From NCBI GenBank assembly GCA_003647825.1, contig QMNP01000033.1:1-10329 (forward strand): a DNA stretch of 10,329 nucleotides. The letters are read 5' to 3'. Source of the DNA: Candidatus Cloacimonadota bacterium. Lineage in GTDB: Bacteria; Cloacimonadota; Cloacimonadia; Cloacimonadales; TCS61. How positions within the stretch are numbered: the first letter of the stretch is position 1; each line of letters opens with the position of its first letter. Of this stretch, positions 1 to 7,781 are shown in pieces. A program made the translations under genes and the position numbers. The notes under the pieces were generated by a model, which was not told the origin of the DNA, made no database searches, and saw only the letters and a program-made list of their open reading frames with translations.

Positions 1-191
1 GAAATTATCAAGGGAGCATCATTTGTAAATACCTTTTTTCAAGACAGCTACTTCTCTTAAATTCATTATTTATCCAACTGTTACAATTATTGATCTTACA
101 AATTTTGGGGGTATGCGTAAATTTTAAAAAAATTCTAAATAATATAAGTGATAGGCAAAATTCTATACTATATTAATAATTATAAATAATA

Positions 192-3100
192 TTATTTGTT
201 CAAATCCATTACAATGATTTTGGGTCTGGTAACACCAGCGCGAATTTGTGTGTGTCCATTAACGTAGATGAATTTTCCGTTATGTCCTTTAAGAAAATTA
301 GAATATTGTTCGAACATTTTAAAGTTACCGAAACCTTCTGTTATAATAAATGGAAACGGGATGCTTTCATTTCCTGTAAGTGCAACTCCGATCTCTTCTC
401 CGATGAATTCTACCAGATCTTCATTGTCAATAGATGCTGCCACCACGCCTTTTACCTTTTGCTGTTCGGCAGATTTCAGGAAAGTATGATCTATTTTTTG
501 GGGATAGATAACAATATCTTCAGAACTGCATAGAGATAACTGATCTGGAGAATCGATGTATTTGAGCTTTCCCCAGCTCTCGCTGCCGAAACCGATAATG
601 CCATATAAAGTGTTTCCATCGTAAGCTATTGTAACGGAATGCCCAATTTTCTTCTTAACAACTTTTCCGGTTACTCCCGCTGTTCTGCGGTATGGTTGAC
701 GATCATATTGAATTGTTACAGTCCCTTTCTCTCTGTCAATATCAGTAATAGAGCCAGTAGTAGGGGCAGAAACGAACATAGGATGTTTGGAATCTCCCAC
801 ATCGATGATCTTGGAAGCCAGCAGATCTCCGGCATAAACGAAATCGTTCAATCCTTTCTTCAAATAAGAGATCATGTGTTTGGGTTTTACATTCAATTTT
901 TTAGCTACGTTAATAGTCTTGGGTTTATTGGAATAATCCTGGATTTCCCGCATGATGATCGTACCGGAATCGAAGTTTATTTTTTCCACCCTGCCGCGCA
1001 CAGGAGAATCAAAGTAATAATGCTGAAACTGCAATTCTTCTATAAAAGTTTTTCGGCCTATCTCGGCAATTCTCTGTCCGTATTTTATTTCTTGTCCTTC
1101 TTTAATTCGCAGCGATTCTTCAATATTTTCCGGATTCAATCTAAGGTAAGTTTTATCGAAAAGTGAGATCACATAAACTCTGGGAGGATCGAAAAGATTT
1201 TCTCCAACAACTGTGTCTGCTGCAACTTCATCATCAATTTCAGCTAAAATCGTACCTTCATAAGGAAGTTCAACCAGGTGCTTCTGCACACCAGATTTTA
1301 TAGTTTTCTTTCTCGTAAATCCTAAGTAATCATTTTCAAGGGGAGCAGGATCATCTTTTAATTCGTACAATTGCATCGCATTATTTTCTTTGTCAAAATC
1401 AAGCTCTCTGCAGGTATCGATAAAGATGGGGAGATCAGAAGAAAACTTAAAATTCCTGGTTTCGGAATTCAGGAAAAATCCTTTATGAAGGATTATAGAA
1501 ATTGCCCGATCTTTCCCTTCATCATTAGAAAAATAGTGAACTTCACCAGTTTTGATCTGAGATGTTTCTCCATCAATTTCCAAATCCATTACTGCCAAAT
1601 TATCTTTCCATTTTTTATTCATTGGTCGAATACAAATACCAATTTTATCATAGCAGTCTTTTGTTAGTATTTCAGAGGCCAGAGTTTCATCAATGGCACT
1701 CAATTTTCCCAGATGAGGTGAAATAAAATGTCTGTCTTTCCAAATCTCGGTAATACCTTCCGGACGGAAGCCATCGTAGATAATGGCCAAAGCCTGCTGA
1801 GCATTTTCTGTGTGAGCTGGAACTCCTCCAGAGCCGATAAGAATATTGATATCGTGCATGTGGAATTTCTTGGCTTCCAGAGCTTTTTCGATATAAAAAG
1901 CTTCTGTGATCTTTTCCAGATCATCCCGTGTGCTTTTTAGTTTATCCAGGAATCCAACTTGTTTTGTATTGAAATTCATTTGCATGTGCTGCTGTTTACT
2001 CATGGAAATAGCTTCACGCGCAATAGCGTGTTCAATTGTAAGTTGATGAGGATTCTGGGGTACAAATGTAGGGTAGAGCATTTTATTTCCAATATAATTA
2101 AGTGCATAATTCAGATCGAAATTCTCTGGCAGCCATTTTTTCAGATTTTCTTTTCCGCTGTCTTTAAGAACATTGGAAATGCTGTAGCTCATCCCATAGT
2201 TGGCACTTACTGTGCGAAAATAGTCTCCCATAATATTGGAGAAGACATCGGTAGTTGCTCCACCGATATCCACAGCCATTATGTTTTCTTCCAATGATTC
2301 ACTAACCAGCTGCAAAGCCCGAATAACTCCGGTAGGTGTGGGAATAATATCGTCAGCTACACAGGCTTTCAGTTTGGCATATCCAGGGGCTTGTTCCATC
2401 ACATTTTCCATAAACAGCTTATGGATCTTTTCCCTGGCAGGCTGCAGATTTTCTTCCTCTAATGTTGGACGAATATTCGGTACTATATAGAGATCAAATT
2501 TCTTCTGGAAAAGTCCGGCAATAAAAGTTTGGGCAGCTTCATTGCCGGCGAAAACCAGTGGGATTTCATCTTTCTCACCAAATTTTGGTTTGGGATTTGC
2601 CAATTGCAGAATTTCTCCCAAACGCAAAATGGAAGAAACCGCACCACCATTTACTCCACCCGCCATGAGTATAATATCGGGATGCAAAATCCCCATAGCC
2701 TGCATCTGCTCCAGGCTGCTGCGTTTATCATCAATTGCGAATGTATCCAGGATGACTCCTCCTGCTCCATAGGCAGTTCGTTTACCACTGGAAGCACTGT
2801 CAAACATCGTAAGTCCGATCACCAGAATTTGTAATCCGCCACCAGCACTGCTGGTTGAAAGGTATAGAACTTCATCTTTGAATTTCAGGCTGCTTTCGAT
2901 AGAATCAATTGCAAGCAGCGAAATATCAGTAGCTTTTTCCAGTTTTTGAATTGCTTTGAAAACGCCAATATTTACATCTTCAAAAGGTTTTTCCACGGTT
3001 GTAGGGGAGTATTGCACATCCGTATGAATGAATTTATTGTCTTTTCTGGTGAGAAGAAGTGCTTTGGTGGTGGTGCTGCCTACATCTGTAATAATGATTT

Positions 3101-3383
3101 TCTTTTTTGCCAGAAGTTCTTCCTGCCGGTGGGCCCAGATGGGCATTTTGGCTACGTTTTCTTTTGCCATTTTTTCTGCTTCTATATCGGATATGGAAAG
3201 TTGTTTTATAAGAAATTCTTTTGTTTCTTTCACAATTTGAGAATAGCGTTTTTGAACCCCGAATTCATCGGTACAATTACTGCAAAGTTCGTGTGCTAAA
3301 TCTCCTGATGCAAAATCAGATGGATCCTTCATCACTTTTCCACAACTTCGGCATACAATTACTTTAGTGGTTTTCACAGACAT
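192..3383 (-). CDS. GlmL/MutL-family ASKHA ATPase with N-terminal zinc motif and long C-terminal extension
   Basis: Predicted cytoplasmic protein of 1063 residues. GlmL/MutL proteins are actin-like ATPases encoded beside adenosylcobalamin-dependent carbon-skeleton or amino mutases such as glutamate mutase, and are thought to act as their chaperones or reactivases. Seen here: CxxC at residues 11-14 and CxxC at 34-37 (likely zinc site); phosphate-1 motif DVGSTTTK at 100-107; SSAGGG at 178-183; MAGGVNGG at 240-247; phosphate-2-like DIGGATTD at 372-379; GSGGVPAH at 517-524. GlmL proteins are usually about 450-600 residues, so residues from about 590 on are an extension. It contains two similar beta-rich units (793-826 and 872-906) and ends in a conserved-looking block with GVALTG, ITEGFG and TQIRAGV. 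The frame is open to a GTG at 3401, but codons 2-6 from there are the Shine-Dalgarno region (AAGGAG, 7 nt before the ATG at 3383), so 3383 is the better start. It follows the TetR gene by one base. No mutase gene is in the window, so the client enzyme is unknown. Family assignment is confident; function is inferred. Confidence 0.85.
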   Translation of the reverse strand: MSVKTTKVIVCRSCGKVMKDPSDFASGDLAHELCSNCTDEFGVQKRYSQIVKETKEFLIKQLSISDIEAEKMAKENVAKMPIWAHRQEELLAKKKIIITDVGSTTTKALLLTRKDNKFIHTDVQYSPTTVEKPFEDVNIGVFKAIQKLEKATDISLLAIDSIESSLKFKDEVLYLSTSSAGGGLQILVIGLTMFDSASSGKRTAYGAGGVILDTFAIDDKRSSLEQMQAMGILHPDIILMAGGVNGGAVSSILRLGEILQLANPKPKFGEKDEIPLVFAGNEAAQTFIAGLFQKKFDLYIVPNIRPTLEEENLQPAREKIHKLFMENVMEQAPGYAKLKACVADDIIPTPTGVIRALQLVSESLEENIMAVDIGGATTDVFSNIMGDYFRTVSANYGMSYSISNVLKDSGKENLKKWLPENFDLNYALNYIGNKMLYPTFVPQNPHQLTIEHAIAREAISMSKQQHMQMNFNTKQVGFLDKLKSTRDDLEKITEAFYIEKALEAKKFHMHDINILIGSGGVPAHTENAQQALAIIYDGFRPEGITEIWKDRHFISPHLGKLSAIDETLASEILTKDCYDKIGICIRPMNKKWKDNLAVMDLEIDGETSQIKTGEVHYFSNDEGKDRAISIILHKGFFLNSETRNFKFSSDLPIFIDTCRELDFDKENNAMQLYELKDDPAPLENDYLGFTRKKTIKSGVQKHLVELPYEGTILAEIDDEVAADTVVGENLFDPPRVYVISLFDKTYLRLNPENIEESLRIKEGQEIKYGQRIAEIGRKTFIEELQFQHYYFDSPVRGRVEKINFDSGTIIMREIQDYSNKPKTINVAKKLNVKPKHMISYLKKGLNDFVYAGDLLASKIIDVGDSKHPMFVSAPTTGSITDIDREKGTVTIQYDRQPYRRTAGVTGKVVKKKIGHSVTIAYDGNTLYGIIGFGSESWGKLKYIDSPDQLSLCSSEDIVIYPQKIDHTFLKSAEQQKVKGVVAASIDNEDLVEFIGEEIGVALTGNESIPFPFIITEGFGNFKMFEQYSNFLKGHNGKFIYVNGHTQIRAGVTRPKIIVMDLNK

Positions 3384-3384
3384 T

Positions 3385-3993
3385 TTACTTCTCCTTTTCA
3401 CAGATCAAAAGTGCTTTGAAAGTTGATATAATTTTGCTCCTGAATTTTGCGATCACGCTTCCATTCTCTACAAAGATAGAGCGCAGGCTTAAATAGTAAT
3501 TTATAGTTCCAAATAAAAATGTCACAGCAGTAGAAGGATCAAGTTTTCGATACTTTCCGGCACCTATTCCAGATTCAATAACATTATGAAAATGACTGCG
3601 GATCAAGGAGTCTCTAAACATGATCTTTCGCCTTAGCTCTTCCGGGTAAAAAGGGAGTTCTCTAGCCAGTACAGAAAAAAGTTTTTCATCTTCTTCTAAT
3701 AGATTCAAATATAAAATCAGCATTTGCTCCAGATCTGCTGATCTGCCTACAAGGTCTTGAATACCAGAGCTCATAAGTTCTAATTCCTTATCCAGTATTT
3801 CAACAATTAAATTATCCTTATTTTTGAAATGCAGAAATAGAGTGCCATGAGCTATGCCGGCCTGCAGTGCTATCTGATTTGTTGTAGTATTAAGAAAGCC
3901 TTTTTCCACAAATTCCTGCTTGGCAATTTTCAGGATATGTTCCCGAGTCTTCTGCTTTTGCAACTGTCTTTTATTCATAAAATCCTCTTCCAT
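3385..3993 (-). CDS. TetR/AcrR-family transcriptional regulator
   Basis: A 202-residue one-component regulator, the usual TetR length. The N-terminal DNA-binding domain covers about residues 12-58, with the helix-turn-helix at about 36-56 (TTTNQIALQAGIAHGTLFLHF region, followed by KNKDNL, typical of the family). The remainder is a helical ligand-binding and dimerisation domain too divergent to predict a ligand. It is the first gene of a minus-strand operon with the GlmL-like gene, one base apart, so it probably controls its own operon and possibly others. Two starts are plausible: ATG at 3993 (AGGA 4 nt upstream) and ATG at 3978 (GAGGA 4 nt upstream); the second gives a more typical N-terminus (MNKRQLQKQK) and 197 residues. 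Family is clear from the helix-turn-helix; regulated genes and effector are inferred or unknown. Confidence 0.92.
   Translation of the reverse strand: MEEDFMNKRQLQKQKTREHILKIAKQEFVEKGFLNTTTNQIALQAGIAHGTLFLHFKNKDNLIVEILDKELELMSSGIQDLVGRSADLEQMLILYLNLLEEDEKLFSVLARELPFYPEELRRKIMFRDSLIRSHFHNVIESGIGAGKYRKLDPSTAVTFLFGTINYYLSLRSIFVENGSVIAKFRSKIISTFKALLICEKEK
3391..3396 (-). promoter_or_regulatory. Shine-Dalgarno site that fixes the GlmL-like start at 3383
   Basis: AAGGAG on the minus strand lies 7 nt before the ATG at 3383 and inside the last codons of the TetR gene. Starting at the upstream in-frame GTG (3401) would translate this site as Lys-Arg-Arg-Ser-Lys. With the ATG start, the upstream TAA (3385-3387) is separated from the next ATG by one base, which suggests translational coupling. 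Confidence 0.75.
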
Positions 3994-4000
3994 TACATCC

Positions 4001-4233
4001 TGCTCACATAACTATTTTAGATTTAATGAGCAATCAGTCACCGAGTTTCTGGTCAGTATAAAATTTGTCAATTTAATTTTAGGAATGTAGATCCGATTCA
4101 TTTCAAACTTTATATGCTCAAACGATAATTTATATCAGAAATTCTCGGGAAGAATTTGATTCAAATATTTTAAAATACCGTCTTATCTTATTGGCTGATA
4201 AGCAGTAGAAAAGAAATGATTTTTTTATGCTCA
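4001..4233. repeat. Four dispersed TGCTCA sites, candidate TetR operator half-sites
   Basis: TGCTCA occurs at 4001-4006, 4115-4120 and 4228-4233, with the reverse complement TGAGCA at 4027-4032. The copies at 4027 (read on the minus strand) and 4228 extend to the same 9-mer TGCTCATTA. The first pair forms an inverted repeat with a 20-nt gap just upstream of the TetR start. I found about five other copies by eye in the remaining 10 kb, all inside genes, so this stretch is locally enriched. Use as an operator is inference, based on position beside a TetR gene. Confidence 0.35.
4027..4060 (-). promoter_or_regulatory. Possible promoter and operator of the TetR operon
   Basis: On the minus strand a TATACT (4060-4055) resembles a -10 box, but no good -35 lies 16-18 nt upstream of it. 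A perfect TTGACA (4071-4066) lies only 5 nt from it; at 17-nt spacing that TTGACA would need AAACTC (4048-4043) as its -10, which is poor. Just downstream of the TATACT, at 4040-4027, the imperfect dyad TGACTGATTGCTCA (TGA...TCA ends) sits where a repressor would block elongation or initiation. Both assignments are tentative. Confidence 0.3.
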
Positions 4234-4263
4234 TTACAATCGGAAAAAAACTTTCTGATGTTC

Positions 4264-4292
4264 TTGACACATTCCAATTCCCACAAAAACTA
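4264..4292 (+). promoter_or_regulatory. dnaE: Possible dnaE promoter
   Basis: TTGACA (4264-4269) matches a sigma-70 -35 box perfectly. With a 17-nt spacer the -10 would be AAACTA (4287-4292), a poor match. A start near 4299 would leave a leader of about 35 nt before the dnaE ATG. The -35 is convincing and the -10 is not, so confidence is low. Confidence 0.3.
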
Positions 4293-4334
4293 ACGAGGTA
4301 AATTTAAGAGATAAAAATGGGGATAGGATATTAA

Positions 4335-7300
4335 ATGACGTTCGTACACTTACACAATCACACACAATATAGTCTTCTGGATGGAGCCTGCCGCGTTGAC
4401 AAAATGATTGCCATGGCCAAAGAATACGGCATGCCTGCTGTTGCCATGACTGACCACGGTAACATGTTCGGAACGATAGACTTTTATACTCGTGCTAAAA
4501 AGGAAGGCATTAAACCGATCATTGGCATTGAAACCTACATAGTTAATGGTGAATTGGATGACCCCGAGAGTAAAAGAGATGTGCGCCATCACCTGGTGCT
4601 GCTGGCAAAATCTTTACAGGGTTACAAGAACTTGATCAAACTTTCGTCTTATGCCTATCTGGATGGATTTTATTATAAACCGCGTATTAGTAAAAGTCTG
4701 CTGCAAAAATATTCTGAAGATATAATCTGTTTATCTGCCTGTTTAAAAGGTGAAATTCCACAACTTCTATTAAAAGGAAAAGAGAACGAAGCAAAAACTG
4801 CAGTAGAATTTTTTAAAGAGACTTTCCCCGATAGATTTTATTTAGAGATCCAGGATCATGGTATTGATGAAGAACGAATTGTGCAGCCTATGATCATAAA
4901 ACTGGCGGAAGAGACTAATACTCCCTTGGTGGTGACCAACGATTGTCACTATTTAAAAAAAGAAGATGCTGATGCTCATGATGTTCTGCTTTGCATCCAG
5001 ACAGGAAAATCACTTTCCGATACCAACCGTATGAAATACAACACGAATCAGCTCTACTTTAAAACCGAGGAAGAGATGCGCAAACTTTTTCCCCAGCATG
5101 AAGAAGCTTACGCCAACACTCTGAAGATAGCTGACGAGATCGATTGTGAGCTGGATTACAATGATTTTCTGTTCCCGCATATAGATCATCCACCTGAATT
5201 TACAGATCATTCGGAATATCTGAAGCATCTTTGCTATACCTCTGCAAAAACCAGATACCCCGAAATAACTGAAGAGATCAAGCAGCGTATTGATTATGAA
5301 CTTTCAGTAATTCATAAGATGGGTTATGAAGCCTATTTTCTGATTGTAAAAGACTTTATTGATGCAGCCAGAAGAATGGATGTACCGGTGGGCCCGGGTC
5401 GAGGTTCGGCTGTGGGAAGTATTGTTTCTTATCTTCTGGGAATAACTCAAATAGAACCGCTTAAGTATGGTTTATTTTTTGAACGTTTTTTGAATCCGGA
5501 TAGAATCGGAATGCCGGATATCGATATAGATTTTTGTGCTGAAGGGCGCAGCAAGATAATAGATTATGTTATAGAAAAATACGGGCGTGAAAGTGTTGCT
5601 CAGATCATCACTTTCGGTACGCTTGGAGCTAAATCTGTTATTAAGGATGTGGCGAGAGTTTTAGATCTGCCGGCATCAGTTGCCAATGAGATCACAAAAT
5701 TAATTCCTTCCACCCCCAAAATTACTCTTGATAAAGCTCTCAAGCAATCCAAGGAATTTGCTGCCAAGATGGCAGAAGATGATATGAAAGCCTCAATTCT
5801 TACCTATTCTCTGGTATTGGAAGGGCTTGTCCGTCAAATTGGAATTCATGCAGCAGGAGTGGTGATCGGTCCCAGTGATCTGAGTAATTATGTGCCGCTG
5901 GCTTCCAATAATCAGAAGAATGGTGAGTTATCTGTTCTGGTGCAGTATGAAGGACGCTGGCTGGATGATCTGAAAATGCTGAAGATGGATTTTCTGGGTC
6001 TTAAAACGCTTACCTTGATCAAGAAAACGGTTGATCTGATCAAAAAATCTCAAGGTATTGATGTTGATATAGATAATGCTGACATCACAGATCAGAAGAG
6101 TTATGAGTTATTATCCAATGGTCAAACGGATGGAATATTCCAGTTTGAATCTGATGGTATGAAAAAATATCTTTGTGCTCTTAAACCCAATGTATTTGAA
6201 GATCTCATTGCCATGGTCGCCTTATACAGACCTGGTCCCATGCAGTTTATCGACAGCTTTATTAATCGTAAACATGGCCGGGAACCGATAACTTTTGCTC
6301 ATCCCCTCACAGAAAATGCGCTTCGCGAAACTTATGGCGTTACTGTCTATCAGGAACAGGTGATGCAGATAGCTCGTGAGATGGGCGGCTTGAGTGGAGC
6401 TGAAGCCGATACGTTGCGGAAAGCGATCAGCAAAAAGAAATTGAAAACTATGGAGATGCTGAAAGTAAAGTTTGTAGAAGGTTCATCTCAGAATGGAGTT
6501 GCTCCACATATAATAGAAAAGATCTGGTCGGACTGGCTGGATTTTGCCAATTATGCTTTTAATAAAAGCCATGCAGCAGCCTATGCTTATGTCTCTTTTC
6601 AAACAGCCTATCTTAAGGCACACTATCCGGTGGAATTTATGGCAGCTCTGCTTTCGCTGGAACAGGATCCAACTAAGATCACTAATTTTATCGATGAATG
6701 TAAATCGATGGGTATAGAAGTATTACCGCCAAATATAAATACGAGTGATAGTGAGTTTGAAGTTCAGGGTAATAAGATATTGTTTGGCCTGCAGGCTATA
6801 AAAAATGTCGGCACAGCTGCTATTAAGACGATCATTAAAGATCGGGGGAAAGATGGAGTTTATAAAGATCTTTTCGATTTCACTTCCAGATCTGATACGA
6901 TGGTTGTTAATAAAACAACTCTGGAAAGTTTAATTTCGGCTGGAGCAATGGATGATCTGGAGGGTAATCGAGCTCAAAAATATGCAGCTATAGAAATTGC
7001 TCTGGATTATGCCTCCGGCATTCAAACCGAAAATAAACGCGGACAAATGATGTTTTTCGATGCCCTCAGTTCCAATGAAGAAGATGATAACTTTAAACCG
7101 ACTTTACCTGAAATGCATGAATGGACCTTAAATGAAAAATTGAAAAAAGAGAAACTGGTTTTGGGTTTTTACTGGTCGGGTCACCCTCTGAATCAATATA
7201 AAGAGATGCTGCAAAATCTGGTTAATGTAACTTCTGACGTGGTAGATACCGAGCAGGAAAAAGTTCCGACCAATCTTGCCATAGCCGGAGTTGTGTCTGA

Positions 7301-7781
7301 AGTTACCAGAAAAACAGATAGACGAGGAAATCCTTTCGCTATTGTTAAGCTGGAAGATTTAAGAGGAAAGTTTGAACTGACTCTTTTTAATAATGACTAT
7401 GATAATTTTATACATCTCATCGAAGAGGGAAAAGAGCTTTTTATCGTAGGTAAAAAATCTTCTTATAATAATGGAAATGAGAATATGCTGCGGATTGTTC
7501 CCCGCAAAATTTTAAGATTCACGGAACTTAACCGCTATCTAACAGGAGAATATTTTGTTCGCATACCGGAAGAAGCCTTCACGGAAGAATTTTCCTCTGA
7601 GTTTACAGAAATCATGAATAAATTTCCCGGCAAATTTGGAATTCATATTACAATTGAATCTAAGAAATATAAATCGCTTAATCTGCATCCCCGTACGATA
7701 AAAATATTTCCAGATGTTGCCCTGCACCGTTTTCTAGCTAAAATTGAAAACAGCAATCAGAGAGTAAGTTTAAGTTTTTAG
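4335..7781 (+). CDS. dnaE: DNA polymerase III alpha subunit (replicative polymerase)
   Basis: Catalytic subunit of the replicative DNA polymerase holoenzyme, 1148 residues, close to the usual length of about 1160. The N-terminal PHP domain (about 1-270) starts with HLHNHT and keeps the likely metal ligands H7, H9, D16, H41, E66, H86, C136, D203 and H205. Family C polymerase motifs follow: GPGRGSAVGS at 353-362, PDIDID at 394-399 with catalytic D397 and D399, and KMDFLGL with the third aspartate at D552. Later come a YRPGPM segment (631-636), NKSHAAAYAYVSFQTAYLKA (743-762), a helix-hairpin-helix (about 817-837), a beta-clamp-binding-like QMMFF (904-908) and an OB fold (about 979-1055). The ATG at 4335 is preceded by AGGA at 4325-4328 with a 6-nt gap, and the PHP motif begins at once, so the start is secure. 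It stands alone, with no replication partner adjacent. The intact PHP site suggests built-in 3'-5' exonuclease activity, by analogy with bacteria whose DnaE proofreads through PHP. No frameshift or missing motif seen. Confidence 0.98.
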   Translation: MTFVHLHNHTQYSLLDGACRVDKMIAMAKEYGMPAVAMTDHGNMFGTIDFYTRAKKEGIKPIIGIETYIVNGELDDPESKRDVRHHLVLLAKSLQGYKNLIKLSSYAYLDGFYYKPRISKSLLQKYSEDIICLSACLKGEIPQLLLKGKENEAKTAVEFFKETFPDRFYLEIQDHGIDEERIVQPMIIKLAEETNTPLVVTNDCHYLKKEDADAHDVLLCIQTGKSLSDTNRMKYNTNQLYFKTEEEMRKLFPQHEEAYANTLKIADEIDCELDYNDFLFPHIDHPPEFTDHSEYLKHLCYTSAKTRYPEITEEIKQRIDYELSVIHKMGYEAYFLIVKDFIDAARRMDVPVGPGRGSAVGSIVSYLLGITQIEPLKYGLFFERFLNPDRIGMPDIDIDFCAEGRSKIIDYVIEKYGRESVAQIITFGTLGAKSVIKDVARVLDLPASVANEITKLIPSTPKITLDKALKQSKEFAAKMAEDDMKASILTYSLVLEGLVRQIGIHAAGVVIGPSDLSNYVPLASNNQKNGELSVLVQYEGRWLDDLKMLKMDFLGLKTLTLIKKTVDLIKKSQGIDVDIDNADITDQKSYELLSNGQTDGIFQFESDGMKKYLCALKPNVFEDLIAMVALYRPGPMQFIDSFINRKHGREPITFAHPLTENALRETYGVTVYQEQVMQIAREMGGLSGAEADTLRKAISKKKLKTMEMLKVKFVEGSSQNGVAPHIIEKIWSDWLDFANYAFNKSHAAAYAYVSFQTAYLKAHYPVEFMAALLSLEQDPTKITNFIDECKSMGIEVLPPNINTSDSEFEVQGNKILFGLQAIKNVGTAAIKTIIKDRGKDGVYKDLFDFTSRSDTMVVNKTTLESLISAGAMDDLEGNRAQKYAAIEIALDYASGIQTENKRGQMMFFDALSSNEEDDNFKPTLPEMHEWTLNEKLKKEKLVLGFYWSGHPLNQYKEMLQNLVNVTSDVVDTEQEKVPTNLAIAGVVSEVTRKTDRRGNPFAIVKLEDLRGKFELTLFNNDYDNFIHLIEEGKELFIVGKKSSYNNGNENMLRIVPRKILRFTELNRYLTGEYFVRIPEEAFTEEFSSEFTEIMNKFPGKFGIHITIESKKYKSLNLHPRTIKIFPDVALHRFLAKIENSNQRVSLSF

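Larger units (their letters stand above)
3994..4334. other. Divergent intergenic region between the TetR operon and dnaE
   Basis: 341 bases with no credible gene. It separates two divergently transcribed units. It holds four copies of TGCTCA/TGAGCA (4001-4006, 4027-4032 inverted, 4115-4120, 4228-4233), a 6-bp inverted repeat CTTATC/GATAAG (4182-4187 and 4197-4202, 9-nt gap), promoter-like elements for both directions, and a five-codon ATG-to-TAA frame (4317-4334) ending directly before the dnaE ATG. AT-rich A and T runs are scattered throughout. Confidence 0.7.

Noticed and set aside
1..60. Plus-strand frame open from the window edge to TAA at 58-60 (19 codons), possible tail of an upstream gene
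   Set aside because: Too short to recognise, no motif, and open frames of this length are expected by chance. It remains possible that a plus-strand gene ends here.
185..196. Perfect 12-bp palindrome AATAATATTATT over the GlmL-like stop codon
   Set aside because: Made only of A and T in AT-rich sequence, with no T-tract; not a credible terminator.
639..1166. 175-codon plus-strand open frame inside the GlmL-like gene, and several shorter ones between 246 and 3299
   Set aside because: Antisense shadows of a strongly conserved coding frame. The translations are rich in F, S, C and H with no domain, typical of reverse-complement frames.
1700..1924. 74-codon minus-strand open frame overlapping the GlmL-like gene in another frame
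   Set aside because: Lies wholly within the real gene on the same strand, with no recognisable protein.
7539..7727. Minus-strand open frame within the 3' end of dnaE
   Set aside because: Antisense to conserved DnaE C-terminal coding sequence, no ribosome site or motif.
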